DNA of 64,000 nt from Solidesulfovibrio carbinoliphilus subsp. oakridgensis (GCF_000177215.2 NZ_CM001368.1:1612001-1676000), one strand, 5' to 3'. Positions 1 through 8,833 are shown, counted from the stretch's first letter. The notes: generated from the letters alone by a model not told the origin. Numbers and translations: made by a program.

Positions 1-770
1 ATGCCGGCCACCTTGGCCGGTTGGAGGCGGGCGATCTCCAGGCCGTTCTGGTCGCCGACCAGGGCCTGGAGCGGTGCGCAGACCAGGGCGGCGATGGCTG
101 CGATCCGAAACGACTTGAGGAAGAAAGCGACGTTCTTGCCCCACACGATCCACAGGCCCGAGACCGCACCGACCACGAAGAGGCTCACCTCCAGGCAGGC
201 CAGGTGCATGTGCAGGAAGGCGAAGGGCAAATCCGGCGAGAAGATGGCGGCCAGGTAGTCGTCCACGATGAAGACGCCGTTTTCGATGTGCCCGCCGGTC
301 GGGGTCTGCATCCAGGAATTGGCGGCCAGAATCCAGAAGGCGGACAGCGAGGCGGCAAAGGCCACCATGATGGTGGAGAAGAAATGCATTTTCGGGCCGA
401 CCCGCTTCCAGCCGAAAAGCATGATGTAGAAAAAGGCCGCCTCCAGCATGAAGGCCATGGACCCTTCGAAACCGAGGACGTGGCCGAAGAAATTGCCGAT
501 GGTGGCGGAAAAGGGGCCCCAGTTGGTGCCGAACTGGAATTCCAGCGGAATGCCGGTGACGATGCCGACGGCGAAGTTGATGGCAAAGGGCCCGGACCAG
601 AACCGGAACTGCCGGTAGTAGTCGAGATCCCCGGTGCGCAGCCACAGCCACTCCACGATGACGAGGTAGAGGCCAAGACCGATGCTGAGCGTGGGGAAGG
701 TGATGTGAAAGGCCGTGGTCAGCGCGAATTGCAGCCGGGACAGGAACACCGGGTCGGTCAAATATTCCAT
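1..770 (-). CDS. cydA: Cytochrome bd quinol oxidase subunit I (partial, C-terminus beyond window)
   Basis: This is the N-terminal 256 codons of the large subunit of cytochrome bd, the inner-membrane oxidase that transfers electrons from quinol to oxygen. The start MEYLTDPVFLSRLQFALTTA is typical, and His22 in FHITFP matches the conserved axial haem ligand near the N-terminus. A second conserved His lies near residue 186 in the FLHMHLA segment. Several hydrophobic helices are visible. A GGGAG ribosome binding site lies 6 bases before the ATG. The methyltransferase gene upstream ends 17 bases away, so the two are probably co-transcribed. In a sulfate-reducer-like anaerobe the role would be oxygen protection. 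The rest of the gene, and any cydB, lies left of position 1. Confidence 0.93.
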   Translation of the reverse strand, partial: MEYLTDPVFLSRLQFALTTAFHITFPTLSIGLGLYLVIVEWLWLRTGDLDYYRQFRFWSGPFAINFAVGIVTGIPLEFQFGTNWGPFSATIGNFFGHVLGFEGSMAFMLEAAFFYIMLFGWKRVGPKMHFFSTIMVAFAASLSAFWILAANSWMQTPTGGHIENGVFIVDDYLAAIFSPDLPFAFLHMHLACLEVSLFVVGAVSGLWIVWGKNVAFFLKSFRIAAIAALVCAPLQALVGDQNGLEIARLQPAKVAG

Positions 771-787
771 GGCGGCTCCCGTACCCG

Positions 788-1393
788 TCAGGGACGGGCG
801 GTTTTGACGGCCACGCCGAGAATGAACAGGTTGGACTCGTGAAATCCCGGCAAAAGGGTCAGGCCCTCCCGGACCAGCGCCTCCCGGAACTCCGGCCCGT
901 GGAACCGGTCCTCCCGGGGATGGGCCAGCATGACCTTGAACACGGGATTGGCATAGAGCGGCGGGTAGATTTCCTCGAAATAAAAGGTGCCGCCGGGGCG
1001 CAGGACCCGGGCCACCTCGGCCACGCCCCGGCGCCAGTCGGGCAGGTGGTGGATGATGCCGAAGTTGACCGCCGCGTCAAAGGCGTTGTCGCGGTACGGC
1101 AGGCGTTCGGCGTCGGCCTGGAGGAAAAGGGCGTTTTGGTCGCGAAGTGCCCCCTTGCGCCGCCGGGCCGCCACCTTGACCATGGCCGGGTCCACGTCCA
1201 GGCCGTGGTACAGGCCCGGGGCGAAGGCCCGGGAAAAGATGCCCGCCCCGCCGCCGTCGCCGCAGCCGATCTCGAGGACCTTTGCCCCGGGCGGCAGGGG
1301 CCGGGTGGCCCGGAAATAACAGACTTCGCGCCACTGGGCGATTTTGCGGACCAGACTGCGACAATAAAAGCGTTCGGGCCAGTTGACCTGCAT
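788..1393 (-). CDS. Class I SAM-dependent methyltransferase
   Basis: This 201-residue protein has a Rossmann-type SAM-binding motif I (VLEIGCGDGGG, near residue 40), an acidic residue after strand 2 (LDVDPAM), and the motif IV/post-motif pattern FGIIHHLPDWRRGVAEVARVL. These features place it among the small Methyltransf_11 enzymes. The substrate cannot be read from the sequence. It lies directly upstream of cydA and downstream of ubiE on the same strand. A role linked to quinones or membrane lipids is possible but is only inference from context. The start ATG at 1393 is the first in frame. No signal peptide or membrane segment is visible. Confidence 0.8.
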   Translation of the reverse strand: MQVNWPERFYCRSLVRKIAQWREVCYFRATRPLPPGAKVLEIGCGDGGGAGIFSRAFAPGLYHGLDVDPAMVKVAARRRKGALRDQNALFLQADAERLPYRDNAFDAAVNFGIIHHLPDWRRGVAEVARVLRPGGTFYFEEIYPPLYANPVFKVMLAHPREDRFHGPEFREALVREGLTLLPGFHESNLFILGVAVKTARP

Positions 1394-1478
1394 GGATTCC
1401 TCTGTGCCGTTCGGTTGATCAGTCTGCCATGTTGCACCAGACAGGCGGGGGCCCTGTCAAGGATAATCTCTTTTCCGG

Positions 1479-2168
1479 CTACGGCTTGCGGCCGGTAAAA
1501 ATCCGGGCCAGCCCGAAGGTCAGGTCCGTCACCGTGCAGCCGGCGAACCCGGCCTCGGCCATCTGGGCCAGGAAATCGGCGTCTTTCGGGAAGGCGTCCA
1601 CGGACTCGACCAGATAGCTGTAGGCGTAGTCGGTGCGCGACAGGAAGTTGCCGACCGGCGGCAGGATGCGGTCGAAATAGAAGCGGTAGAGCGCGGCCCC
1701 GAGCCCGTTTCGGGGCAGGCCGAACTCCATCACGTGCATCTCCCCGCCCGGGACCAGGGCCCGGTGAAACTCCCGCATGACGGCCACCCGCTCGGCGATG
1801 TTGCGGATGCCAAACGCCATGGTCACGGCCGAGACGGTGTTGGCCGCAACCGGCAGGTCCCGGCAGTCGGCCACGGCCAGGTCGTAGCCCGCGACCTTGC
1901 GCTTGCGGATCTTCTCCCGGGCGACCGCCAGCATGGCCGGCGAGAAATCGACGCCAAGGACCTTGAGTCCCGGCCGGCGGCGGCGGATGGCCAGCCCCAC
2001 CTCGCCCGTGCCCGTGGCCGCGTCGAGGACCAGCCCGTAGCCGGGCCTGATCCGGTCCACGAACCGCTTGCGCCAGTAGATGTCGATGCCAAGCGACAGG
2101 GCGCTATTTTGGAAGTCGTAGGAAAAGGCGATGTCCTCGAACATCCGCCGCACCTTGGTGTCTTTCAT
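1479..2168 (-). CDS. ubiE: Demethylmenaquinone methyltransferase family protein (UbiE/MenG)
   Basis: This 229-residue SAM methyltransferase carries the UbiE family N-terminus, with the MFEDIAFSYDFQNSALSLG segment followed by YWRK. Motif I is DAATGTGEVGLAI, and the central segment AFGIRNIAERVAVMREFHRALVPGGE is also typical. The family methylates the quinone ring in the last step of menaquinone or ubiquinone synthesis. An anaerobe of this type would use menaquinone. The chosen start at 2168 has a GGAGG site 5-6 bases upstream. An in-frame extension upstream overlaps the MATE gene and was not used. The MATE gene ends 13 bases upstream. Confidence 0.85.
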   Translation of the reverse strand: MKDTKVRRMFEDIAFSYDFQNSALSLGIDIYWRKRFVDRIRPGYGLVLDAATGTGEVGLAIRRRRPGLKVLGVDFSPAMLAVAREKIRKRKVAGYDLAVADCRDLPVAANTVSAVTMAFGIRNIAERVAVMREFHRALVPGGEMHVMEFGLPRNGLGAALYRFYFDRILPPVGNFLSRTDYAYSYLVESVDAFPKDADFLAQMAEAGFAGCTVTDLTFGLARIFTGRKP

Positions 2169-2181
2169 GGAGTCCTCCGCC

Positions 2182-3564
2182 TCAGTCGGCATGTGGGGCC
2201 GGTTCGGCCAGTCGCAAGTTCTGCCATGTTCCGGCCCTGTAGCGCAACCACAGGACCACGGCCAGGATGAAGGCGTACAGGGCGAAAAATCCCCACAGTC
2301 CGGTGACGGTGACGGCAAAAAAGGTCACGGCCAGAAGCGTCGGCACAATGAGTCCGAAAAGCGAGACCACCCCGGCCGAGAGCATGAGAAAGCGCGTGTC
2401 CCCGGCCCCGCGAAGGACGCCAAAAGCCGTGTGGAGCACCACGTCGCAGGCCCCGACCACCACGGCCCAGGCGAAAAGCGGCCGGCACAGGGCCACCACG
2501 GCGCCGAAATCCGCGTCCGCCTCCCGGGGCCGGAAAAGCTCGGCCAGCTGGTTTGGCAGGCAGAGAAAAATCGCGGCCATGACGGCCATGTAGAGAGCCA
2601 TGAGCCGCATGGCGCTGCCGGCGGCCCGCCGGGCGTCGGCCGGCCGGCCCGCGCCCATGGCCTGGCCGACCACCACGGCCAGGCCGGAAGAGAGGCCCAT
2701 GAGCGGCATGAAGGCCGGGGAATTGGCCGAAAGGACCAGGCTCGTGGCCGCAAGCTCGGTGGTGCCGAGCCGGCCGGCCAGGAGGATGAAGACCGTGACC
2801 GCGAACACGTCGAGGAAGATTTGCGCTCCGCCCGGGGCCCCGAGGCGCACGAGCCTGGAAAAGATCGCGGCATCCGGCCGGAAGGACCGGCGCACGCCGA
2901 AACGGCGGTCATTGGCCCGGGTGAAGATGAGGACCCCGTAGGTCGCGGCCATGGCCGCCCAGGCCGCGACGGTAGCCAGGGCCGAGCCGGCCGTGCCGAG
3001 CGGCGGCAGGCCGAACCGGCCGAAGATGAGCACGTAGTTGAGCGGAATGTTGAGGATCGTCCCGCCGAAATTGACCAGCATGACCGCCCGGGTCAGGCCC
3101 CGGCCGCTGAAAAAGGCGGCCAGGGACGCTTCGAGCACCATGAACCCGGCCCCGGACATGAGAACGCGGAAATAGGTCGCCTCCAGTTTGCGCACCTCCG
3201 GCGGGTGGCCCATGGCCTCGAAGATGGCGTCCGAGGCCAGGGACAGGCCGCCGAGCACGGCAAAGGAGGCCAGCGCCAGGTAGATGCCCTGCCACAGGAC
3301 CGGGCCGATGGCCTCGGGTCGGCCGGCCCCCACGTTCTGGGCGATCAGGACGGCCACATAGCCGACCGTGCCGAGGAAAAAGGAGGTGAAAAGGAAAAAT
3401 GCGGCTCCGGCCGGCATGGCCGCGGCCAGCGCGTTTTCCGAATACCAGCCGAGAAAGAGCCTGTCTGTCAGGTGCATGGCCGTAATGGAGCCCATGCCGG
3501 CCAAAAGCGGCAGGCCGACCCGCAGCACCTGGGCGTAGCCGCCCGGGCCGTGCCAGCGTTGCAT
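2182..3564 (-). CDS. MATE family efflux transporter
   Basis: This 460-residue polytopic inner-membrane protein has about twelve hydrophobic segments arranged as two similar halves, the usual length and layout of MATE (NorM/DinF) exporters, which expel organic cations in exchange for sodium or protons. The N-terminal half has the typical PLLAGMGSITAMHLTDRLFLGWYS segment, and the second half repeats it with GLSSGLAVVVGQAMGAG. The substrate cannot be predicted. It is followed at 13 bases by ubiE on the same strand and is divergent from the parA-type pair starting at 3716, with about 150 bases between them. Confidence 0.88.
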   Translation of the reverse strand: MQRWHGPGGYAQVLRVGLPLLAGMGSITAMHLTDRLFLGWYSENALAAAMPAGAAFFLFTSFFLGTVGYVAVLIAQNVGAGRPEAIGPVLWQGIYLALASFAVLGGLSLASDAIFEAMGHPPEVRKLEATYFRVLMSGAGFMVLEASLAAFFSGRGLTRAVMLVNFGGTILNIPLNYVLIFGRFGLPPLGTAGSALATVAAWAAMAATYGVLIFTRANDRRFGVRRSFRPDAAIFSRLVRLGAPGGAQIFLDVFAVTVFILLAGRLGTTELAATSLVLSANSPAFMPLMGLSSGLAVVVGQAMGAGRPADARRAAGSAMRLMALYMAVMAAIFLCLPNQLAELFRPREADADFGAVVALCRPLFAWAVVVGACDVVLHTAFGVLRGAGDTRFLMLSAGVVSLFGLIVPTLLAVTFFAVTVTGLWGFFALYAFILAVVLWLRYRAGTWQNLRLAEPAPHAD

Positions 3565-3715
3565 GAGGCGACCTCGATGGTCCGTACGGGGGACCGGGTT
3601 TGACCTCCCGCCGGACGCGGGAGGCTGTGGGGAAGGATGGAGCTCATGGCAAAGTTTTTGCTACGCGTCAAGGCGGCCGGCCTGTCCCGACCGGCTGAAA
3701 CCCGAGGAGGCGCCC

Positions 3716-4264
3716 ATGCGATCCGACACCCCGGCCGCGTCCGTCGACATCCTGGACGCCCTGCTTTCCGGCCCGGCCGCCCCGGCCGCCGGCAGCGCCT
3801 CCGACCCGGGCGAGGCCTTTCCGGGCCTTCACTCCCTGGAGCGGCTGATCCGCCGGGCGGCCAGCCCACCTCCCCCCAGGAAGGCCGCCACGCCAGCCCC
3901 CCGGCCCCAGGCCGCGCCCTTCGCAGCGCCAGCCCCCTCCCCCGGCGAAGCCCCCGCCGTCCCGCTCGGGGCCGTGTCCGCGCCGCCCGCCGTCGCCACC
4001 CTGGCTGCGACTCGGCCGGCCCGGCGCAAGGTCACCCACGCCATCACGGAAACGACCTGCCATCGCCTGGACCGGGCCAGGGACGCCCTGGAGGCCGCGG
4101 CCCGGTCGGCCGCTCCGGGACCCGGGAAAAAACCCCGGGTCACCAAGGCGGGCCTGGTCGAAGCGGCCCTGGCCCTGGCCCTGGACGGCTTCGAGGCCAC
4201 GGGCCGGGCCAGTCCCCTGGCCCGGCACCTCGCCCCGGCCGCCACAGCCGCATCCCCGAAATAG
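3716..4264 (+). CDS. Uncharacterised protein upstream of parA, possible partition partner
   Basis: This 182-residue protein has a long alanine/proline-rich, low-complexity N-terminal half (residues about 20-95). A basic, helix-forming C-terminal part contains RRKVTHAITETTCHRLDRA and KKPRVTKAGLVEAALALAL. The latter resembles the end of ribbon-helix-helix DNA-binding domains that often accompany ParA ATPases, but this is a weak resemblance. The start at 3716 follows a GAGGAGG site. The zinc-ribbon ParA gene begins 21 bases downstream, so the pair is very likely an operon. Function is inferred only from that link. Confidence 0.7.
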   Translation: MRSDTPAASVDILDALLSGPAAPAAGSASDPGEAFPGLHSLERLIRRAASPPPPRKAATPAPRPQAAPFAAPAPSPGEAPAVPLGAVSAPPAVATLAATRPARRKVTHAITETTCHRLDRARDALEAAARSAAPGPGKKPRVTKAGLVEAALALALDGFEATGRASPLARHLAPAATAASPK

Positions 4265-4285
4265 TCCTTTCCCGGAGGGCCCGCC

Positions 4286-5479
4286 ATGCTCGCCATCTGC
4301 CCTTTTTGCCGCGCCAGACAGGAGATTGCGGACGCCGCCCCGACTGCGGCCACGACCTGCCAGAGCTGCCATCGCCGCTTCGCGGCCAGACGGCCGGAGC
4401 CGGCCATGGCCGAGGCCGGTCCGGCCTATCTGCGCATCGAACGGCCCCACGGCGTCTTCGACCGGCCGACCATGGCCCGGCCGCCCGACCCTCAGGCCGC
4501 ACAGGCCGCGCCGGCCCCACAGGCCGTCCCATCCGCCCGGGAGCCGGCCCTGGCCGCCGCCGTGGCCGCCGCGTCCGTGCCCGTGCCGGCCGACGACGAC
4601 CTCGGTCCGCCCCTCCTGGCCGAGCCCGACGCCGCCGAGGACCGGGCGGCGGCCGCCGCCCTGTCGGCCATCCGCCGCCAGATCGCGGCCGCCCCGGCCA
4701 GGGCCCCGGCCCCGGCCCCGGCGGCCGCGCCCGTCCAGGCGGCCCGGCGCATCGGCGTCATGCTCAGCAAAGGCGGGGTCGGCAAGACCACCACCGCCGT
4801 CAACCTGGCCGCCGCCCTGGCCATGGACGGCCGGCGGGTGCTCCTGATCGACGCCGACACCCAGGGCCAGGCCGCCTATGCCCTCGGCGTCTCGCCCGCC
4901 GTCGGCCTGCCGGAACTGGTCGACGGTTCGGCCACCCCCGAGGCGGCCCTCTTCCCGGCCCGCGAGAATCTGACCCTCCTCTCCGGCGGCAAGGGCTTGG
5001 CCGGGCTCAAACGGCTCATTACCCGCAAGGATTTCGGCGGCGAGCGGACCCTGGACGACGCGCTTTCCCCGCTGGACCCTCTGTTCGACGTGGTGGTGGT
5101 CGACTGCGCCCCGGGCTGGGACGCGCTCACCGTCAACGTCCTCTTCTACGTCCGCGAGGTCCTGGCCCCGGTGGCCCTGGAGGCCATGTCGCTCCAGGGA
5201 TTTTCCGAATTCCTGCGCAGCTTCGCCGCCGTCTCCCGGTTCCGGCCCGAGTTGTCCCTGTCCTACATCGTGCCGACGTTCCTGGACAAACGCGTGCGCG
5301 GTCCGGCCGCCCTCGCCGAGGAGCTGGCCGCCCTCTACCCCGACCGCATCTGCCCGGCCGTGCGCTACAACGTGAAGCTCTCCGAAGCCCCGGCCGCCGG
5401 CAAGACCATCTTCGAATACGCCCCCCGCTCCCCCGGCGCCAAGGACTACCGCGACCTCGCCCGCCGCGTGGCAGGGTGA
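4286..5479 (+). CDS. ParA/MinD-type ATPase with N-terminal zinc ribbon
   Basis: This 397-residue protein begins with a short zinc ribbon (Cys5-x2-Cys8 and Cys25-x2-Cys28). A long Ala/Pro linker follows to about residue 150, then a deviant Walker ATPase. SKGGVGKTTTAVNLAAALA near residue 160 and DADTQGQAAYALG near residue 190 are the classic ParA motifs, followed by VVVDCAPGWDALTVN. ParA proteins move or position DNA, protein clusters or pole-localised machines. The zinc ribbon is an unusual addition. A GGAGGG site precedes the ATG. With the upstream small gene it may form a two-gene positioning system. The cargo is unknown. Confidence 0.85.
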   Translation: MLAICPFCRARQEIADAAPTAATTCQSCHRRFAARRPEPAMAEAGPAYLRIERPHGVFDRPTMARPPDPQAAQAAPAPQAVPSAREPALAAAVAAASVPVPADDDLGPPLLAEPDAAEDRAAAAALSAIRRQIAAAPARAPAPAPAAAPVQAARRIGVMLSKGGVGKTTTAVNLAAALAMDGRRVLLIDADTQGQAAYALGVSPAVGLPELVDGSATPEAALFPARENLTLLSGGKGLAGLKRLITRKDFGGERTLDDALSPLDPLFDVVVVDCAPGWDALTVNVLFYVREVLAPVALEAMSLQGFSEFLRSFAAVSRFRPELSLSYIVPTFLDKRVRGPAALAEELAALYPDRICPAVRYNVKLSEAPAAGKTIFEYAPRSPGAKDYRDLARRVAG

Positions 5480-5501
5480 GGAAGAGGGAAGAATGCCTCC
5501 G

Positions 5502-5595
5502 GCGGCCGGGGCGCCGCCCCGGACCCCGCCAGGGCGCCGCCCTGGACCCGCCGGGGGGGATCATCCCCCCCGGACCCCCTGAAAGGGGGGAAAGG
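5502..5595. repeat. Modular GC hairpin repeat (copy A)
   Basis: Three perfect or near-perfect hairpins stand in tandem, each followed by an ACCCC-like spacer: about 5507-5522 (CCGGGG/CCCCGG arms), 5529-5545 (CCAGGGC-GCC-GCCCTGG), and 5551-5573 (a 23-base palindrome centred on GATCATC). The block starts with CCTCCGGCGGCC. The last hairpin is identical base for base to 35015-35037, and related copies are at 35180-35217 and 62055-62098. It lies downstream of parA and has no coding potential. It may act as a transcription terminator or an extragenic palindrome. Confidence 0.8.
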
Positions 5596-5671
5596 GGATC
5601 AGCAGGACGCGACAAGGGGGCGATAACGCAAAAAAGAACGATTGATTTCGAAAAAAGAGCACGGCGGATTG

Positions 5672-5717
5672 AAAGCGCTCCACCGGACCTGGAAACAAGG
5701 CCGGTGGAGCGCTTTTT
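5672..5717 (+). terminator. Strong stem-loop terminator after parA
   Basis: A perfect 15-base inverted repeat (AAAGCGCTCCACCGG at 5672-5686 and its complement at 5701-5715) flanks a 14-base loop and runs into TTTTT on the plus strand. It fits a rho-independent terminator for the parA operon. It could also insulate the convergent deacetylase gene that ends at 5770, although the T-run on the minus strand is short. Confidence 0.75.
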
Positions 5718-5769
5718 CGTCGAACCGTTTCGTAAAGGACGACGGTCGATTGGGAGAAGGGGAAAAAAA

Positions 5770-6600
5770 CTACTCCACGTTGCGTGGAATCGTCTCGGCC
5801 GGAGGCGTGGCCGAGAGCAGCGGACCCGTCGCCGGAGCCGGGGATTTGACCTTGGCCAGGAGCGCCGCGTGGTCGCGAAGGACCGAAGCCAGAACCGGCA
5901 GCGACAGCCGGTGGGCCGCGACCCTCGGAATGGTCAGCGGGTTGGTCGCGGCCGAAACCGGGGGATAGCCGGTCACAAACAGATGGGTGAACCCGGCCTC
6001 GCGCAGCATGCGCGTATAGGCCTCGCTGCAGGAGCCGTACGGGTAGGCGAAATAGGTGGTGTCGCGCCCGACCACCTGCCGAAACCGCTCCACGCTCTTT
6101 CTGACGTCCTCCCGGGCAAAGGCCTCGTCCCGGGTCAGGCGCGGGGAATGGCTGAAGGAATGGTTGGCAAAGGTGACCTTGGGATAAGTCTTCAGCGTGT
6201 CGATGTCGGCCTGGGACAGGGTGGATTTGCTGCCGGGATTGGCCACGTAGGCCATGGGCAAAAAGAGCGTGAACGGCAGGTTGCGGCGCTTGAGGACCTC
6301 GTAGGCCTTCATGACCGAAGTCCAGCCGTCGTCGATGGCGATGACCACGGCTCCGTCCGGCGGGTTCTTCTTTTCGTCCACGCACCGGGCCAGTTCGTCG
6401 ATGGAAATGACCTTGTGGCCGGTCTGCTCCAGGTAGTCGAGCTGGGCCTCGAAGGCCGCCATGGAGATGGACATGGAGGAAGACGCGCCAAAGGTGTGGT
6501 AGACGAGAATGGTGGCGGCAGAGGCGAAGGTCGCCAGGGCCGGCATGAGAAGGCACAGGACCGCCGTGATGGTGGCGGCGAAAAGCCTTGCGGCGCGCAT
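5770..6600 (-). CDS. Secreted polysaccharide deacetylase (NodB-type)
   Basis: This 276-residue protein begins with a signal peptide (MRAARLFAATITAVLCLLMP...ASAA). ILVYHTFG follows, then the three NodB carbohydrate esterase 4 motifs: AIDDGWTS (metal/catalytic Asp), NHSFSHS (HxxxH metal ligands) and FAYPYGSC. The family removes N- or O-acetyl groups from peptidoglycan, chitin-like or exopolysaccharide chains outside the inner membrane. The start at 6600 was preferred over an upstream in-frame ATG because GGGAGG lies 6 bases before it and the signal peptide then starts cleanly. The neighbouring genes are lytic transglycosylases, which suggests envelope remodelling. Confidence 0.85.
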   Translation of the reverse strand: MRAARLFAATITAVLCLLMPALATFASAATILVYHTFGASSSMSISMAAFEAQLDYLEQTGHKVISIDELARCVDEKKNPPDGAVVIAIDDGWTSVMKAYEVLKRRNLPFTLFLPMAYVANPGSKSTLSQADIDTLKTYPKVTFANHSFSHSPRLTRDEAFAREDVRKSVERFRQVVGRDTTYFAYPYGSCSEAYTRMLREAGFTHLFVTGYPPVSAATNPLTIPRVAAHRLSLPVLASVLRDHAALLAKVKSPAPATGPLLSATPPAETIPRNVE

Positions 6601-6675
6601 GGGCACCCTCCCAAGCGACGAGTGTCCAAGGTGCTCGCCGCCGGCCATACGCCGGACAACGGCCCGGCGTCATAT

Positions 6676-7821
6676 TTATTTGATCGTACCAGAGGCGGCA
6701 TCGTCACGCAAACGGGCCGCCGCACCCATGATCGTATTCACGTAGACCTGGCTGTGATTGTAGCCGTAAAACACCTTGCGCATGGCCTCTTCGGTCATGG
6801 GCGGCTTCCAGCCCATGACCCTGAGGATGTTTCCAAGGCTCGCCAGGGCGTCCTCGGTCTCAAACAGGTCGGCCTTGCCGTCGCCGTTGCCGTCCACCGC
6901 GTACTTGACCGCGTTCGACGGCATGAACTGGCAGATGCCGATGGCCCCGTAGACCGAGCCCGGAATGGACAGCGGGTCCATGTTCTGGGCGTCGGCGTAC
7001 TTGAGCAGGGCCTTGAGCTCGCCATACGCCCACTCGCCCTTTTCCAACGCCTTGCGGTCGAGCCAGGCCTGCCGGTCCGGAGCCGGTCCCTCGTAGGCGA
7101 AGGCCGAGGCCACTCGGGCCGGATCCTCGGCCGCGACCAGGCTCGACAGGTTGATCACCGCCACCTCGTCCCCGAGGTAGCGCCCCACGCGGGTCTCCAC
7201 CGCGAGCAGGGCCACCAGATACTCCTCGGGCACGCCGTAGCGTTCCCGCACCCGGGCCAGGGCCTTGCGGTTGACCGCGTAAAAGTCCCGGGCCTCGGCC
7301 AGGCGCTCCGGGGAGAGCACCACGTCGTGGACTTCCTCGGTCCTGAATTCCGGAAAAACGAGGTCGGCCGGGGCGGGCTTGGGGTTGCGCGCCAGTTCGT
7401 CGAGCAGCGCCTGGCTGGCCTCGGGCCGGGGCGCAAGCCCGACCGCCGTCTGGTAGGCCTTGATCGACCACTTGGTCATCCGGTCCAGGCGGCCGTCGAC
7501 GGGGCCCGGATACCAGCCGAGCCCGGCCAGCCGGGCCTGGGTGTCGGCCACCAGCTTCAGGCCGTATTTGCGCATGTAAAGGGCCGTCAGCTTGTCGGCC
7601 ATGGCCCTGGAGGAAAAGACCATCTCGGCCCGGGAAAAAAGCCGCCGCAGCTTGGCTTCGGAAAACCCGTCCGCCACCAGCCGCCGCACCACCGGCTCAA
7701 AAGCCGGATCCACCGTGGACGCGGCCAGGACGGCCGCCCCGATGCCGACGGCCAACGCCGCCACCGCCACGGCGCAGCCAATCCAACGCATGGCGCCCGC
7801 GCGCCACCAGTTCTTTCGCAT
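6676..7821 (-). CDS. MltB-type lytic murein transglycosylase with peptidoglycan-binding domain
   Basis: This 381-residue protein has an N-terminal membrane/signal segment (residues about 12-35). A peptidoglycan-binding-like stretch (LGWYPGPVDGRLDRMTKWSI) follows at about 100-140, and then an SLT_2/MltB catalytic domain. The catalytic Glu is near residue 209 in LLAVETRVGRYLG, followed by GAIGICQFMPSN. The enzyme would cleave glycan strands between MurNAc and GlcNAc to form anhydro-ends. A DGNGDGKADLF loop resembles an EF-hand calcium site, as seen in the MltB/Slt35 family. A second possible start, MRWIG, lies ten codons later. The gate-domain gene upstream is 20 bases away. Confidence 0.87.
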   Translation of the reverse strand: MRKNWWRAGAMRWIGCAVAVAALAVGIGAAVLAASTVDPAFEPVVRRLVADGFSEAKLRRLFSRAEMVFSSRAMADKLTALYMRKYGLKLVADTQARLAGLGWYPGPVDGRLDRMTKWSIKAYQTAVGLAPRPEASQALLDELARNPKPAPADLVFPEFRTEEVHDVVLSPERLAEARDFYAVNRKALARVRERYGVPEEYLVALLAVETRVGRYLGDEVAVINLSSLVAAEDPARVASAFAYEGPAPDRQAWLDRKALEKGEWAYGELKALLKYADAQNMDPLSIPGSVYGAIGICQFMPSNAVKYAVDGNGDGKADLFETEDALASLGNILRVMGWKPPMTEEAMRKVFYGYNHSQVYVNTIMGAAARLRDDAASGTIK

Positions 7822-7841
7822 CGTCAAAACCACCGTCGGCC

Positions 7842-8813
7842 TCAGGCCGCCTCCGGCCGGGCGAAACGAGGCGCGATCCGGGCCAGGACCGCGACCACGA
7901 TCAGGGAAAAGACCAGCCGCCCGACAAATGTGCCCCACAGGGTCGCGCCGATCAAGTACATTAAAAGCGTGTCCTCGATCAGGGCGTGCGACAGGCTCAT
8001 GAGGCTTATGGCCGAAAAGACGTCGCGCTTCTCCACCCTGCCCTGCTGCACGTCCAGCAGGATCAGCCCGGATCCGTAGGCCAGGCCCATGACCAGCCCG
8101 ATGACCGTGATGGTGGCCGCCGCGCCGCCGATGCCCATGAGGCGCAGGAAAGGCAGCAGGGCCGTTTCGAAGAGCTTCGTCACCCCAAGCCTGCTCAAAA
8201 ACCGCATGAGCCCGACCAGGCTCGCGATGACCAGATAGATGAGGCCGAGATTCTTGAGCTCCCCGAGAGCCCAGCCCCCAAGGCCGGTATCGCCCGGGGT
8301 GGGGGCGAAAAGGAGCGGGGCCGGTTCGGTGAAAAGGCCGAACCCCGAAAAGACGGCATGGAGCACCAAGCCGCAGCCGAACCCACCGGCCAGCCGCAGG
8401 GCGGTCTGGCCCCAGAAGCCCACGCCGCATTTCTTGGCAATGGCCCCTTCCACGAAGAGGTTGTGGGCGATGAGCATGAGGGTGGCCAGCACCGTGGCCT
8501 GGGCCACGGTCAGGGGCTCCATGGACGGCACCAGGGCCGCGTGCACGGCCAGGGCGGCGTAGAGGTTGTTGGCTATGGCCGTGGCCCAGGTCAACCCGCA
8601 CTCGGGCGGCAGGCCGACAAGGCCCATGAGCGGGGCCAGGGGCTTGGCCAGATAGACGATCAGCCCCAGTTCCTTGAGGATCTTCACCCCGATCAGGATC
8701 GGGATCATGACTTTGAACAGATCCAGGCAGATGCGCGCCGCGTCGCGGGCCACGGCGCCCACGGCGGCAGCGGACGCGGCCACGCGCGGCAGGACGGAAA
8801 GGGATGCTTGCAT
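7842..8813 (-). CDS. Nucleoside-recognition (gate) domain membrane protein
   Basis: This 323-residue polytopic membrane protein has two Gate/nucleoside-recognition-like segments. The first is KVMIPILIGVKILKELGLI and LPPECGLTWATAIANNLYAA; the second is GGAAATITVIGLVMGLAYGSGLI. Similar proteins are related to SpmA/SpmB and to nucleoside transporter gate domains. The substrate is unknown. The start at 8813 was chosen because the longer in-frame reading passes through the upstream lipoprotein gene; no strong ribosome binding site is visible. It lies between the lipoprotein gene (20 bases upstream) and the MltB gene (20 bases downstream). Confidence 0.8.
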   Translation of the reverse strand: MQASLSVLPRVAASAAAVGAVARDAARICLDLFKVMIPILIGVKILKELGLIVYLAKPLAPLMGLVGLPPECGLTWATAIANNLYAALAVHAALVPSMEPLTVAQATVLATLMLIAHNLFVEGAIAKKCGVGFWGQTALRLAGGFGCGLVLHAVFSGFGLFTEPAPLLFAPTPGDTGLGGWALGELKNLGLIYLVIASLVGLMRFLSRLGVTKLFETALLPFLRLMGIGGAAATITVIGLVMGLAYGSGLILLDVQQGRVEKRDVFSAISLMSLSHALIEDTLLMYLIGATLWGTFVGRLVFSLIVVAVLARIAPRFARPEAA

Positions 8814-8833
8814 GGGAAAAAAGTCCGGCCGGT

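Noticed and set aside
2131-3603. A 490-codon plus-strand frame opposite the MATE gene
   Set aside because: Charged, repetitive translation and full antisense overlap with a clear transporter gene.
3716-5479. Plasmid or integrated element replicon suggested by ParA
   Set aside because: No replication initiator, integrase, parS-like repeats or change in composition is seen around it.
3637-8079. A 1480-codon plus-strand frame
   Set aside because: It covers the real parA pair in another frame and then runs antisense through the deacetylase and MltB genes. Pro/Arg/Gly-rich translation is typical of shadow frames in GC-rich DNA.
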